Source: a virus
IMG/VR virus record: IMGVR_UViG_3300032116_000057
Location: 40,455 to 104,454 of that record
DNA: 64,000 bases
Direction: 5' to 3' (one strand)
This document shows, piece after piece, positions 31,507 through 41,010 of this stretch (within the stretch, counting starts at the first letter, position 1; every line of letters starts with the position of its first letter). Below the pieces are notes generated by a model. The model had not been told where the DNA came from and made no database searches. It saw nothing but the letters and a program-made list of their open reading frames with translations. The position numbers and the translations under genes are program-made.

Positions 31507-34149
31507 CTATTGACGGAATATTACCCTATCCACGTCGAATACTATACCTGGGGCAGGAAGATCTGGAGTACATTCAATTTTAATGTCAGCTTTAGACGCC
31601 CCATAAATTTCAGCTTTTGGAGCGTACACGGAAATATACGCCCAACGATTTAGTGCCTGTATACGTACTGTTTTAACTTTAGTTTGTAAAACAACATTTG
31701 ACTCATCATAAAACCTAGCTTTTAATGTGTAGTTTCCAAAAGCATCCGCGTTTTCAGGTTTAATGGCTACAGATGCGTAATACCCCGAAAGGGTATCTAT
31801 TAGTTCTATGTCACTATGTATTCCAAAAGTAGTTGCCGCAGTAGACGTAACTTTTCCAAAAGCAACTCCATTTGTGGAGTACTCGTCAAATAGCGTTCCT
31901 CTAAATACTGCTCTAGTTAAAAGTGAGGAATCAGTATTCCACCCATCAGTAGAGGATTCAAAAGAAGGAGACTGTAAAATTGATGGTGTTAATTCTGGAA
32001 ATTTAGGGGTGGGTAATCCTGGTCTTAGTTCCCAGCTTGCAGCATAAGGAAGAACTAAACTAATAGTGTCTACTAATCTTGCAGCTTTAGCTGCATAATT
32101 AGTCCAGCGATAACTACGACCAGAGGATGTGGAGTCATTTTCCCACTTACAATCGCTTGTTTCTATAACTTCTTCATTGATAGGATCAGCCGGAATATTT
32201 GCGCCATCTCCATCAAAGTATGTAGACTCTACTCCACTACGTTCTAGTTGTACTCCGTCTACATAAAAAATATCTCCAACTTCTGGATTAGTTAAAAATA
32301 AAGAAACTTTTGCTGACGGCGCTCCCGCGTCTATTACATAGGTAGGGGCTATAGCAGTTACCTGTACTCTAGTAGCAGAAGTTGATACTTCTTCTTCTAT
32401 AGCCTCTACGTAATAAGAGCCTGTAGGGTAATAGTCCCCGTCCTCATCAGAAAGAATTTGAGACTGATCTTCAGCAGACTGTAATGAAGAAAATTCAAGA
32501 CGAGCTGTAATTTCTTTTGAGGACTGAGCACTAACATAAGCAGTAAATGTATATGCTTGTCCGGCTCTTACCGGCATCCAATCACTTACTATTCCAGCCC
32601 TATCTGTAGTTGAAGCAACAAACTGTGCAGCATAAGAACCCCTATGGATTGCGTAAGCTGGCGTGGTTACCCTAGTCAAAGTGCCGTCGTGCGGTGTCCA
32701 AAAATTTGTATTATTTTCAAAAGACGGGTTGTGAATAAGATTAGTTTTATCTCCAGCTGCGTATATAAGAACTTTTCTTGCATCTTCAAACGTAGTGGTT
32801 CCATCAGCAACTGCAAGCTGCAACATGTCTATAAAGTATTCAACTTGATTGTTGTTATTTGTAAAGGTAAGGGCTATAGATGCATACGCCGCGTTATCCG
32901 GTGACAGTTGGCCATTTACTCCAGAGTCCGATTTTGATGCAAATTCTTGCCAAGTAGTTGTACCAGTTAGCGCTGTATTATTTGCTGTTGAAGATATCAA
33001 AGTACCTGCTCTGTCATACCAATTGATCTTTGCAGCAACTGATCCGGTTTTACTAGAGTCTTTTATTCTTAACCAACCAGTAAATCTATATCTAGTTGCA
33101 GGTTTTACAGGCACCCCGTATAAAACTTTATCTGCAGAGGTTGAAGGTAAATTAAGAACTGGAGAAGTGTTGTGTCCATGAATCCAACCAAACCCTATAG
33201 ATCTAGGATTAAACCCAGGATTGTAAAACAGTTCTGGGCTAGGTGGACCTATAGCTATACCAACTGTGGCAAAAGAATCAGAGTACTTTACCTGCGCAAA
33301 ATTACCTACAGAGGTTACCCAATTTCCAATTGACTCTTCAAAAGAAGAATCATTATAATTTAAAAGAAGATTTTTACCAACTTCTATTTCTGGAACCCAG
33401 TGAGTAAGAGCGGTTACATAAGACTGTATAGACTGTGTGCTTCCTTTAGTTGCATTTACTTTTTCACTAACTCGGTACACGCTTCTGTGGTAAATGTCTC
33501 CCAAAACAGGTTCATAACTAAACCCACGTTCTTCTATTTTAGATTGTAATAGTTCAACGGGGGTGTACTTATAGTCCATTGATAACTCTAGTACCTTAGC
33601 TTCGGTTCTTAACTTATCGTACGCAAAAGCATACCCAGAAAGAACGTCATTTAAATAGGTGTCATCAGGCTCACCTATTTCGTCTCCTTCTATATTTAGC
33701 CAGGCAGCTGGCAACCACTTTTCTATTTTTACTAAAGTAGGGGTTACTGACTCATCTACAATTACAGTTGAGGTGTTTCCGCAGTTAATCCAATCATCGC
33801 CGTCGAATATCCAAAGAGAATAGGTTACCTGTCTTCCTCCATCCAAAGGTCCATCTATAGCGGTAGTCCTATAATTTGAAATGGTTCCACTATCGACAAT
33901 TGTCCCATCATAAGGATCATCAGCCGCACCGCTAAAATTTCTGTTTATTCTCCAGTGCGTAACTGTTGCAGCTACTCCCGGACTTAATTCTTTTTCTGGG
34001 TCTGTTAATACAGAGCTCCAATATAGATAAACTGCACCATACGTAAGTGGAATAGCCCTAAGATTTCCGTTATAGTACGCACGATTGTTTTCTATCTGGC
34101 CATATTTAAGTCCAGCCTGTCCGTATACAACAAACGAATAACGACCCAT
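31507..34149 (-). CDS. Tail protein I-like baseplate/fibre protein with carbohydrate-binding-like modules
   Basis: 880 residues. Residues about 150-250 match phage tail protein I (P2 gpI): YLNDVLSGYAFAYDKLRTEA, TPVELLQSKIEERGF and YVTALTHW. Before it is a beta domain with YSLWIFDGDDW. After it are about four repeats of an N-x-SFE...W module (at about 265, 310, 470 and 740), which look like CBM4/9-type jelly rolls that could bind host surface sugars. It follows the baseplate J-like gene, in the usual order. It is likely a baseplate rim or fibre attachment protein. Confidence 0.75.
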   Translation of the reverse strand: MGRYSFVVYGQAGLKYGQIENNRAYYNGNLRAIPLTYGAVYLYWSSVLTDPEKELSPGVAATVTHWRINRNFSGAADDPYDGTIVDSGTISNYRTTAIDGPLDGGRQVTYSLWIFDGDDWINCGNTSTVIVDESVTPTLVKIEKWLPAAWLNIEGDEIGEPDDTYLNDVLSGYAFAYDKLRTEAKVLELSMDYKYTPVELLQSKIEERGFSYEPVLGDIYHRSVYRVSEKVNATKGSTQSIQSYVTALTHWVPEIEVGKNLLLNYNDSSFEESIGNWVTSVGNFAQVKYSDSFATVGIAIGPPSPELFYNPGFNPRSIGFGWIHGHNTSPVLNLPSTSADKVLYGVPVKPATRYRFTGWLRIKDSSKTGSVAAKINWYDRAGTLISSTANNTALTGTTTWQEFASKSDSGVNGQLSPDNAAYASIALTFTNNNNQVEYFIDMLQLAVADGTTTFEDARKVLIYAAGDKTNLIHNPSFENNTNFWTPHDGTLTRVTTPAYAIHRGSYAAQFVASTTDRAGIVSDWMPVRAGQAYTFTAYVSAQSSKEITARLEFSSLQSAEDQSQILSDEDGDYYPTGSYYVEAIEEEVSTSATRVQVTAIAPTYVIDAGAPSAKVSLFLTNPEVGDIFYVDGVQLERSGVESTYFDGDGANIPADPINEEVIETSDCKWENDSTSSGRSYRWTNYAAKAARLVDTISLVLPYAASWELRPGLPTPKFPELTPSILQSPSFESSTDGWNTDSSLLTRAVFRGTLFDEYSTNGVAFGKVTSTAATTFGIHSDIELIDTLSGYYASVAIKPENADAFGNYTLKARFYDESNVVLQTKVKTVRIQALNRWAYISVYAPKAEIYGASKADIKIECTPDLPAPGIVFDVDRVIFRQ

Positions 34150-34153
34150 TTAG

Positions 34154-34696
34154 TTACATTCCGGCTAGAAGGAAAGGGTCAAACCTAACTGCTTGGGCTG
34201 TTGCATATGCTTCGTTAGCGGTAGTGTTTAACGTGTTGTATTCAGAGCTACCCACGTATAAAACATTTGCTGTTCCAACCTTAGGTTGAGCATTTCCGTT
34301 TAGATTAAACCCAAGAGTATTGGTAGAGTTATATGCTTCAAATAAGTTGCTTGTTACCGTGGCTGAGCTATTTTTTAAAGTTAACGCAACAACGTTAGCT
34401 ACAGTCATGTTATCCCCAGCCTTAAGCAAATATGGGGAAGTAGGAACGCCATTTACCAAGCCACGTTCAATATTTGATATGCGCTCATCCAAAGAATTCC
34501 AAGAAGATGTAGAGGCAAACGTTCCTGTATAGTTTGAAGTTAATAAACCATTAGTAGCATCAACTGTTCCATTAAGAGCAATTTCAATGGCACGTACTTC
34601 ATCTTGTAGCGAGTTAATGTGATCAGCAAGAATGGTATCTTGAAGATCTACTTTTGTAGTAAAGCTTCTTACCGACGTGGGAAATGAGGCTGGCAT
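34154..34696 (-). CDS. Baseplate-associated short fibre-like protein
   Basis: 180 residues. The N-terminal part is helical (DTILADHINSLQDEVRAIEIALNG), typical of trimeric fibre anchors, followed by a Ser/Thr/Asn-rich beta region and a helical end. It sits between the J-like wedge and the gpI-like gene, where tail fibre or wedge accessory proteins are found. It starts with AAGGAAAAATA before the ATG. Confidence 0.55.
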   Translation of the reverse strand: MPASFPTSVRSFTTKVDLQDTILADHINSLQDEVRAIEIALNGTVDATNGLLTSNYTGTFASTSSWNSLDERISNIERGLVNGVPTSPYLLKAGDNMTVANVVALTLKNSSATVTSNLFEAYNSTNTLGFNLNGNAQPKVGTANVLYVGSSEYNTLNTTANEAYATAQAVRFDPFLLAGM

Positions 34697-34709
34697 TATT
34701 TTTCCTTTT

Positions 34710-36242
34710 CTAGGCTATTCCACCGGTTAGGTTGAATACAAGGTTAGTAGGCAGAAGGTATCCAAGTTGTCCTGCACTTAATGAGATTGTACCGACAGAT
34801 GCCGCGTTAGTTGTATTGAACTTGACCAAGGTTACGTCTTCTACACCTGGAATTAGGGCCACGGTAGAGATTACAGAAGACATAGTTATTGTTTTACCAA
34901 ATTCACTATTCTCATAGGAGAACAGACCTCCAGCATTTAAAAGAGCTTTTGATATGTTCAGCTTTACAGCGGATTGTTTATAGGAATTGCTTATTGTTAC
35001 TGCTAAGGTTAAGTATACGGGAACATATGTTGGGGCCTGTACGGTTACTGTAGTTCCCACAGGAATTTTATCGTCTAAGTAGTTTTCTACTCTATTTTTT
35101 ATTTCTGTCCATGAATTTGTAGCAACAGAGTTCACAATACCTGGAGTAACAGTTCCGTCGTCTTGTGGTTGCATATATAGGGTGATGTTTGTATATACCG
35201 CACCAATAGCTTTTGTACGACCTACCTGCGCCACTGTATTTGCTAGGTACTCAAAGTCAGCTAAAGTAATTGCTCGTTTTTTAGATATAATTGCGCCCTT
35301 AATTTTTTTTCTAAGCTGTGGCCCAGAATCAGCATCTGCTCCACCGACAGCGGCAGATCCGTTACTTACTCCAATTAAAGAAAGAACTTCAGGATCTCCA
35401 TTGCCAGGAATAAAGGTAACTTCTTCTATCTTATCAGCAAATATATTTCCAGCTATGCCGATGCTTACTTTATAAAGTGCACTGATTAATTGGTTTGCCT
35501 GAGGAATTAATCCATTGACGCCATCTCCAAATATTACCGTGGTAGTACCGTCTGCATTTAACCTTGTAGTAAACACCAAATCTCGTGGACTAGAATCTGC
35601 AAGAGACTCTACGTATGTCCACGGCGTAAAAGCGGTTCCTTGTCCTACGTACACAACTAAGCTATTGTCTACAATTCCGGTGTCAAATAGATCAAACTCC
35701 TGAGCGGAGGATCCATCGGATGTTCCTACGCTTACAGGAAGGGGCTTATATGTAGTTGGGCTAATTAAATCTGGACGATCTGTGTTAACTGTTTTTCCTT
35801 CTCGTGTTAATACTGAGATGCTTTGTCCAGGTTGCAACGCAATTATTGCCTCAACTGTTTCAAAATACACTTCGCTATAGTTACCTGTAGTTAGTGGGGC
35901 CATTACTTGAGTACCAGCAGGTAGGGTTACGTTAACATCTCCATTATTTAAAAAAGTAACTAATAGTTCTGCGGGGGTAGGTCCTGAGGGTTTATAGCCG
36001 TAAAGTTCTGCAAATTTAAGGAGGGTCTCCGTCTTTACTGCCGTATCAACCCCAGTTTCGTTTGCTACTCGGTCTAGGTAATAAGACATGATGTCGCCCA
36101 TATAAGCAAAGGCGTCAAGAAGGACTGCCCCAAAATCTGACTCATCCTCAGCATCCCAGTTAAAGTTAGTTCGTTGGTTTATTAAACGAACTAAATCAGC
36201 ACGCAAAGCCTCATAGTCTCTAGAGGTGTAATCTATTTGCAT
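34710..36242 (-). CDS. Baseplate J-like wedge protein
   Basis: 510 residues. N-terminal DYTSRDYEALRADLVRLI...NWDAEDESDFGAVLLDAFAYMGDIMSYY is the signature of baseplate J/T4 gp6-type wedge proteins, followed by beta domains (LPAGTQVMAP) and a helical-beta C-terminal half with ITLADFEYLANTVAQV. It forms the baseplate wedge ring around the hub. It overlaps the gp25-like gene by one base. Confidence 0.9.
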   Translation of the reverse strand: MQIDYTSRDYEALRADLVRLINQRTNFNWDAEDESDFGAVLLDAFAYMGDIMSYYLDRVANETGVDTAVKTETLLKFAELYGYKPSGPTPAELLVTFLNNGDVNVTLPAGTQVMAPLTTGNYSEVYFETVEAIIALQPGQSISVLTREGKTVNTDRPDLISPTTYKPLPVSVGTSDGSSAQEFDLFDTGIVDNSLVVYVGQGTAFTPWTYVESLADSSPRDLVFTTRLNADGTTTVIFGDGVNGLIPQANQLISALYKVSIGIAGNIFADKIEEVTFIPGNGDPEVLSLIGVSNGSAAVGGADADSGPQLRKKIKGAIISKKRAITLADFEYLANTVAQVGRTKAIGAVYTNITLYMQPQDDGTVTPGIVNSVATNSWTEIKNRVENYLDDKIPVGTTVTVQAPTYVPVYLTLAVTISNSYKQSAVKLNISKALLNAGGLFSYENSEFGKTITMSSVISTVALIPGVEDVTLVKFNTTNAASVGTISLSAGQLGYLLPTNLVFNLTGGIA

Positions 36243-36637
36243 TACTGAGCCGCGCTTTCTATGAGTCCATTAGCGCCAAATACTGCGCTACTTATGGTAA
36301 CAGAGGTAAGTCTATCGTTTGGAAGTGCCGCTACGATGGTTATATTCGCATAGCCTTCAGAACTAATTTCATCTAGGACTAGGCTAGTAATACGAAGTTC
36401 TGGAAGCCACCGATCCATAGCCTCGGTAATGGCTACCTTAGCAGCCGTATAAAAGTCATTATCGTTTTCAAACAAAGCGCTAGCTATGTCTGTGCCGTAG
36501 TCCGGATTCCATGGTCGTTGACCTTTGGGGGTGGATAGTAGTGTCAGCATCCTATCCATATAAATTTTAGACTCGGTGGTTACCGCCTCTAGTTTTCCAA
36601 AAAGGTCTAGGGTAAACGGGTAATTTATTGCTCTCAT
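36242..36637 (-). CDS. gp25-like baseplate wedge protein
   Basis: 131 residues of the GPW/gp25 family: YPFTLDLFGKLEAV, then RMLTLLSTPKGQRPWNPDYGTDIASALFEN with the conserved E-P-R-like turn replaced by RPWNPDYG. It contacts the sheath base and nucleates sheath assembly. It overlaps both neighbours by a few bases. Confidence 0.88.
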   Translation of the reverse strand: MRAINYPFTLDLFGKLEAVTTESKIYMDRMLTLLSTPKGQRPWNPDYGTDIASALFENDNDFYTAAKVAITEAMDRWLPELRITSLVLDEISSEGYANITIVAALPNDRLTSVTISSAVFGANGLIESAAQ

Positions 36638-37428
36638 GCTTTAGCTCCTATCCATACGGGAAATTCGGGATCTCCACCCTCAAACATAACCCACACATTT
36701 GATCCAATTTTAGGTACAAACTTTCCTACAAAATTTACTGAAGTAATAGCACTGCCCGATAGAGCCGCCCCCGCAGAAGATCCTTGGCACCCCACCTCTA
36801 GATAATCTTTTGCTTTTAGTTCCAGGGTATAGGCAAGAGATACCTGGTGTATTGGAGCAGTTCCATTATGGTTGATTACCATATCTGTATGGTTACCGGT
36901 AACTGTACCCCCACCAGATGGGGCTACATGAGTATACGCCGTTATAGTGTGTTCGCTGATCCATCCTAAAGCTGTTACTGTTTGAGTGGTATTGGCTACG
37001 GCAATCCCGTTTTTTCTTAAAGATAAAGATATGTTGCTTTGACCCAAAGAGTTTTTTGTAAAAGTAGCTAAGGAGTTTATTAAATAAGTTCCTGTTTCAG
37101 GTATGACAATCTGTGTTCCATTCACAGTAATTTTATTAGCATTCTGTTTTGTCCAACCAGTAATTGCTGCTATAGAAGTTGTAATAGTCTGGGTAGACGA
37201 AGACGTAAAAGTTCCATACGGCATATTTACATCCGCAATTTTTCCTGTTACTTGGTCAAGCCAACCAGAGCTTTCAGTTCCAGTTACTTGAGGAACTTGA
37301 ACCTTTATGCGACCCTTTTTAAGGGGATCAGTTACGTCCACAACTCTACCTGAGTACACTCCAAAAAATCTGACTCTTCCTAAAGGATCTTGCATATAGT
37401 TAAGGTCATTAATTTCTCTCCCGTTCAT
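36634..37428 (-). CDS. gp5/gpV-like tail spike OB protein with an inserted jelly-roll-like domain
   Basis: 264 residues. The first 55 (VYSGRVVDVTDPLKKGRIKVQVPQVTG) and the last 25 (PKIGSNVWVMFEGGDPEFPVWIGA) are the two halves of the gp5/VgrG-type OB fold. Between them, residues 60-235 form a beta-rich domain with TGTYLINSLATF, ISLSLRKNGIAV and LEVGCQGSSAG, reminiscent of C1q/TNF-like jelly rolls. No lysozyme domain or beta-helix needle is evident. It would form the hub spike below the tube. Confidence 0.8.
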   Translation of the reverse strand: MNGREINDLNYMQDPLGRVRFFGVYSGRVVDVTDPLKKGRIKVQVPQVTGTESSGWLDQVTGKIADVNMPYGTFTSSSTQTITTSIAAITGWTKQNANKITVNGTQIVIPETGTYLINSLATFTKNSLGQSNISLSLRKNGIAVANTTQTVTALGWISEHTITAYTHVAPSGGGTVTGNHTDMVINHNGTAPIHQVSLAYTLELKAKDYLEVGCQGSSAGAALSGSAITSVNFVGKFVPKIGSNVWVMFEGGDPEFPVWIGAKA

Positions 37429-38042
37429 AGCACCCTGCTTGCTTTAGTAGCTTGCCAAGATGTGCTTCTCTTTACCGCAGAAAAGTCTGGTATAGAGTCT
37501 TGGTATAAATCCGGAGAGTTTACTGCTGGGGTTACCGCCGTATCTCGTGGCTTTATATTTACTGATTCAATAGGTGGCTTATATAACTCAGTATCATTTA
37601 CAGAAAAAGCGTAATCAACTAATACGGACTCTGCTGGAACAATATTTTGTCCAGCTAATTCCGAATTAACATCCCTAGTTTCTACAGATTTGTAAGCTTT
37701 AGGGTTTTCTTCTCCAAGCACGTCGGTACCTAACTCTACTTCAAGCATGTAGTTAGCAGGTATTCTTCCAAATCTATGAACAACTTTTAGAACTGTCCAG
37801 TATCCAGACATTCCGTTTGGTAGGCCATCAATATAAATTGGGTCGTAAGGACGTATTCCAGCGTTACCAACTAGCGTAGCTGTAGCTCTATACGCATATC
37901 GTTTAGTTTCTGCCAAATCATTGGCAATTGCTTTTGCTTCTGTTAAGCTTGTAGTAACTTCGTGCACGTGATGTTTTTTGTATTTTGCTTTTGGTTTACT
38001 ACTAGAACTAACCTTAGAATACTTTGTAGATTTAGATGGCAT
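37425..38042 (-). CDS. Baseplate hub protein, gpD-like C-terminal half
   Basis: 205 residues from ATG 38042. After a Lys/Ser-rich start comes EAKAIANDLAETKRYAYRATATLVGNAGIRPYDPIYIDG, then GYWTVLKVVHRFG and MLEVELGTD, the typical final domain of P2 gpD/late-control-type hub proteins. Its N-terminal partner is the preceding gene (38032-38883), with an 11-base overlap, so the hub seems split into two polypeptides. The C-terminus (residues 110-205) is low complexity. Confidence 0.75.
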   Translation of the reverse strand: MPSKSTKYSKVSSSSKPKAKYKKHHVHEVTTSLTEAKAIANDLAETKRYAYRATATLVGNAGIRPYDPIYIDGLPNGMSGYWTVLKVVHRFGRIPANYMLEVELGTDVLGEENPKAYKSVETRDVNSELAGQNIVPAESVLVDYAFSVNDTELYKPPIESVNIKPRDTAVTPAVNSPDLYQDSIPDFSAVKRSTSWQATKASRVL

Positions 38043-38883
38043 CAAAGTACTCCTTGCTTGGTACTACTTTTCCTAAACTTTCTTTTCCAGCATAATCTTT
38101 TGTAGCGTGGCTAGTAGATATGATTCCTCCGGAAGAGGCATTAGTGCCGGTCATTACTCGATCTACACGTACTCCGGTTTCTAATGAATCGTCAGAAAGA
38201 TTTGGAGTAAATCTAAAGCAAGTACCAACTTGTCGTTCTTCTTTTGTTAATCCATCTACGTATCTAAAGTATGGAGCTTTAGCTTTTTTATCCTGATAAA
38301 TTTTATCTTTAGATACAAAAAATACGGTGGTGTTTTCTGTTCTTAAAGCAAAACCGGTTTGCTTTGCAAGGCGTCTCATTATTTGCCAATCGGTTTGTCC
38401 AGCTTGGACAATAGATTCTCGTAGGCGGGGATGCCGTTGAGTTACGGCGGTCATGCCCCTTTTCTTAGCAATTTTTGTTATCACCTGATCAGCCGTTACT
38501 TTTTTAAATACAACTTGATCACTGTCTTTTAGCACTGCTGATGCAGATACGCACCATATCTCAGTAACGTGTGCTTTTACTGTTGACACCGGGTTTATTT
38601 GATAGACGTATCCTTGGAATGTAGAGTTTGTTCCTGCGCTATCATATTTAAACTCTACTGGATCAGAAGATACAATGCTGATGTTATCGGCTTCAGACTT
38701 ACCTTTAAAGGTAAGAACTAAGATATCGTGTGCTTCTTGTTCTTGATAAAGATCTGCGCTTATAAGTATTAGGTCAAGCTCTGGAGTCTTTGGAAATTTT
38801 ACAGAGAAATCTGAAAGCCAAGGAGAAGCCGAGGACTCAAATTGAAAGACCTCTGAAGCCGTGGATAGGTTATCTATTGACAT
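38032..38883 (-). CDS. Baseplate hub protein, gpD-like N-terminal half
   Basis: 283 residues from ATG 38883 (AGGATCCCGT upstream); a longer frame begins earlier inside the LysM gene. LILISADLYQEQEAHDILVLTFKG, AHVTEIWCVSASAVL and TADQVITKIAKKRG...SIVQAGQTDWQIMRRLAKQTGFALR match the first domains of gpD/gp27-type hubs. It should trimerise at the end of the tube and hold the spike. The last domain of the family is encoded by the next gene. Confidence 0.8.
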   Translation of the reverse strand: MSIDNLSTASEVFQFESSASPWLSDFSVKFPKTPELDLILISADLYQEQEAHDILVLTFKGKSEADNISIVSSDPVEFKYDSAGTNSTFQGYVYQINPVSTVKAHVTEIWCVSASAVLKDSDQVVFKKVTADQVITKIAKKRGMTAVTQRHPRLRESIVQAGQTDWQIMRRLAKQTGFALRTENTTVFFVSKDKIYQDKKAKAPYFRYVDGLTKEERQVGTCFRFTPNLSDDSLETGVRVDRVMTGTNASSGGIISTSHATKDYAGKESLGKVVPSKEYFDAI

Positions 38884-39160
38884 ACGGGATCCTAATAACG
38901 GTTCCTGGCTCAATATCAAACGGGTCTGTTATTGTCGGGTTTATCTCCAGTATCTTCCACCACAGCACCGAGTTAAGCAGATGCTTATCGGCTAAGGCTC
39001 CTAGGCTATCTCCAAACACCCAGGTGTAATCAAAGAAACTAATGTTACCTAGCTCTTCAAACTCTCTGTAAACAGCAATGTCATAGTTGCCTGTAGATTT
39101 ATTTTCAAGCTGAGCTAAAGGCCCAGTAAAGTATCTAGAACGACGCGTTATGTTACTCAT
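38870..39160 (-). CDS. LysM-type baseplate protein (gp53-like)
   Basis: 96 residues. FFDYTWVFGDSLGALADKHLLNSVLWWKILEINP...PFDIEPGTVIRIP is a LysM-like module as found in T4 gp53 and P2 gpX-type proteins, which join wedge and hub rather than bind peptidoglycan. It overlaps the hub gene by 14 bases and the upstream structural gene by 4. Confidence 0.78.
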   Translation of the reverse strand: MSNITRRSRYFTGPLAQLENKSTGNYDIAVYREFEELGNISFFDYTWVFGDSLGALADKHLLNSVLWWKILEINPTITDPFDIEPGTVIRIPYVNR

Positions 39161-41010
39161 TGACTTGGCTGCTCACCTTCTTTTTCAACGTTAGCAGTGC
39201 GTACCTTCTTCTTCTTATCAGACCAGGCTTGTTGTACTTTCTCGTCTGTATCGCTAATAACTGGGTACCTAATAAACTGAAGGTCTACAATAGAAAACAT
39301 AGGGATCATTTGTTCGCTAAATATAACGTGGTTTACGTTTAAAGACGCAAGCGATACCTTGTACCTCATATTAGGGTGGATTTTTAACCATACCGGAGTT
39401 CCAGTTATATAACCAAAGTCAGCAGTTTTAGGTTTTGAACCACCCTCGCTATAGCTTAGTAAAGTTCCAGAGCTTTCTTTTGGATCGCCGTTTACTACTC
39501 TATATAAAAACTCTAGATCATACTCGGTGCCTCTATGTAGAATTCCTTCAACTTCTTGCGCAGTTAACCCTCTAGGATAGTTTTTTGAGTAGGGTTGATT
39601 CTTACCCTTTAATGGAGCAAGCTCAGTCATGTCTACTACTCGGTTTAGGTATAGCTGAACACTCACGCTAAAGCTTCCACCAATATAGTTGGCTGGATCG
39701 TGTGTTGCCAATATCCAGTCAATAGAGGTATCCATTTGAGTACCATAAGAGACGTAGGTAGGGTTGTATATAAACCTAAATCCCCAAGGTTTTTTTGTAT
39801 CCGCATTTAATGCTTTAGCTGTTTGCGTATCTTGAAAGAGCATTCCTAAGACACCTTTTTCTGAAGTCTCTTCATATAAAAGATCCTTTTTACCTGGAAC
39901 AACAAAACTTGCTCTACGAGTTGTTTTAGTATCTTTTAGGTATTGATCTTTTATTTTTGCCCAGTGGGACGGACTTCTAGTGTAAAAATGGTTGGGGGGA
40001 TTAGTCCTAGAGTAGTCTTTAAAATCTTCTGGTCTTCCCCTATCAAAATCAGGTTCTTCTGAAGGTCCACCATCTTCAGCTTCTTTACAGGTGTTGTTCC
40101 TAATTTCAGTTAATCTTGTTCTTGCCACTCTTCCGTGGTCTACCCCGTCGGGTCCAGGCACTCCCACCCTACTGTCATAGCCAATATAAATAGTTTGCAC
40201 ATTTTGTTTTAATACTGCGGGGCTCATATTGTCAGCATCTAGGGGGTAATATCGTAAAGACCAATTTACAGCGTTTGGTTTGATATCCAATTCTTTAATT
40301 ACAGCAGCCCATCGATTGGGGGTAGAGCACCTATCTAATGCAATTAGTTCTTCCTGGTACGCCTCTTGTTTTACAATTTTTGGTATAGATGTGGTTTTGG
40401 ATATAGCGTTAGTAAAACTTATGCCAGTAACATATGTACTACTGTGGGGAAGAACTTCTCTATCTTCGTTTGAATTGTTTTCATTTCCATTTTTCTTTAG
40501 TTTTACATAAATATCTGGTTGAAGAAACACATTTGATTTTTTCGCTCTTACGGTAAATACAAAAAGTCTTTTTGTTGTTTCTGCGTCTGTAGTTACACCA
40601 CTGCTGCTTACGCTGTAGCCTGGGTCAGTGTAGTAAGGGAAATCACCAACAGTTTTTCTTTTAAATAATTTTTCGTGCTTTCTCCACTCAACTTCGCTAA
40701 TTTCAAAGTTTGCTGCTTGGGCATTCCTATAAGAGTCTAAAACATATACCTCTAGATCATCGTCTCTGGTTAAAGGGGTTGCAGGACTTGTGGGATTAAG
40801 TTGAAAAGCGTTTTGTTTCCAAACCCTCACTACATAGTAAATAGTATTGCCTTTGTACACGCTTTTATTATCTGTGTTGACTGGGACTGCAACGGCAGTT
40901 TGACCCCCAGCCTCATAGCAATCTACGGTCCAAAAGTATGCTGGATACCCAGCTTGATATACAGAGTTTGCATCCTGTACGGAAGAAAGGTTCTTATATG
41001 TCCAAGCCAT
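39157..41010 (-). CDS. Large tail/baseplate structural protein, 617 aa
   Basis: A beta-rich protein with no recognised family. It lies between tape measure and the LysM-like baseplate gene, so it is probably a baseplate or distal tail component. The sequence is rich in Tyr, Asp and Lys with many short strands and a charged region around residues 290-340; the last 40 residues are charged and helical. The start overlaps the tape measure stop by one base. Confidence 0.65.
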   Translation of the reverse strand: MAWTYKNLSSVQDANSVYQAGYPAYFWTVDCYEAGGQTAVAVPVNTDNKSVYKGNTIYYVVRVWKQNAFQLNPTSPATPLTRDDDLEVYVLDSYRNAQAANFEISEVEWRKHEKLFKRKTVGDFPYYTDPGYSVSSSGVTTDAETTKRLFVFTVRAKKSNVFLQPDIYVKLKKNGNENNSNEDREVLPHSSTYVTGISFTNAISKTTSIPKIVKQEAYQEELIALDRCSTPNRWAAVIKELDIKPNAVNWSLRYYPLDADNMSPAVLKQNVQTIYIGYDSRVGVPGPDGVDHGRVARTRLTEIRNNTCKEAEDGGPSEEPDFDRGRPEDFKDYSRTNPPNHFYTRSPSHWAKIKDQYLKDTKTTRRASFVVPGKKDLLYEETSEKGVLGMLFQDTQTAKALNADTKKPWGFRFIYNPTYVSYGTQMDTSIDWILATHDPANYIGGSFSVSVQLYLNRVVDMTELAPLKGKNQPYSKNYPRGLTAQEVEGILHRGTEYDLEFLYRVVNGDPKESSGTLLSYSEGGSKPKTADFGYITGTPVWLKIHPNMRYKVSLASLNVNHVIFSEQMIPMFSIVDLQFIRYPVISDTDEKVQQAWSDKKKKVRTANVEKEGEQPSQ

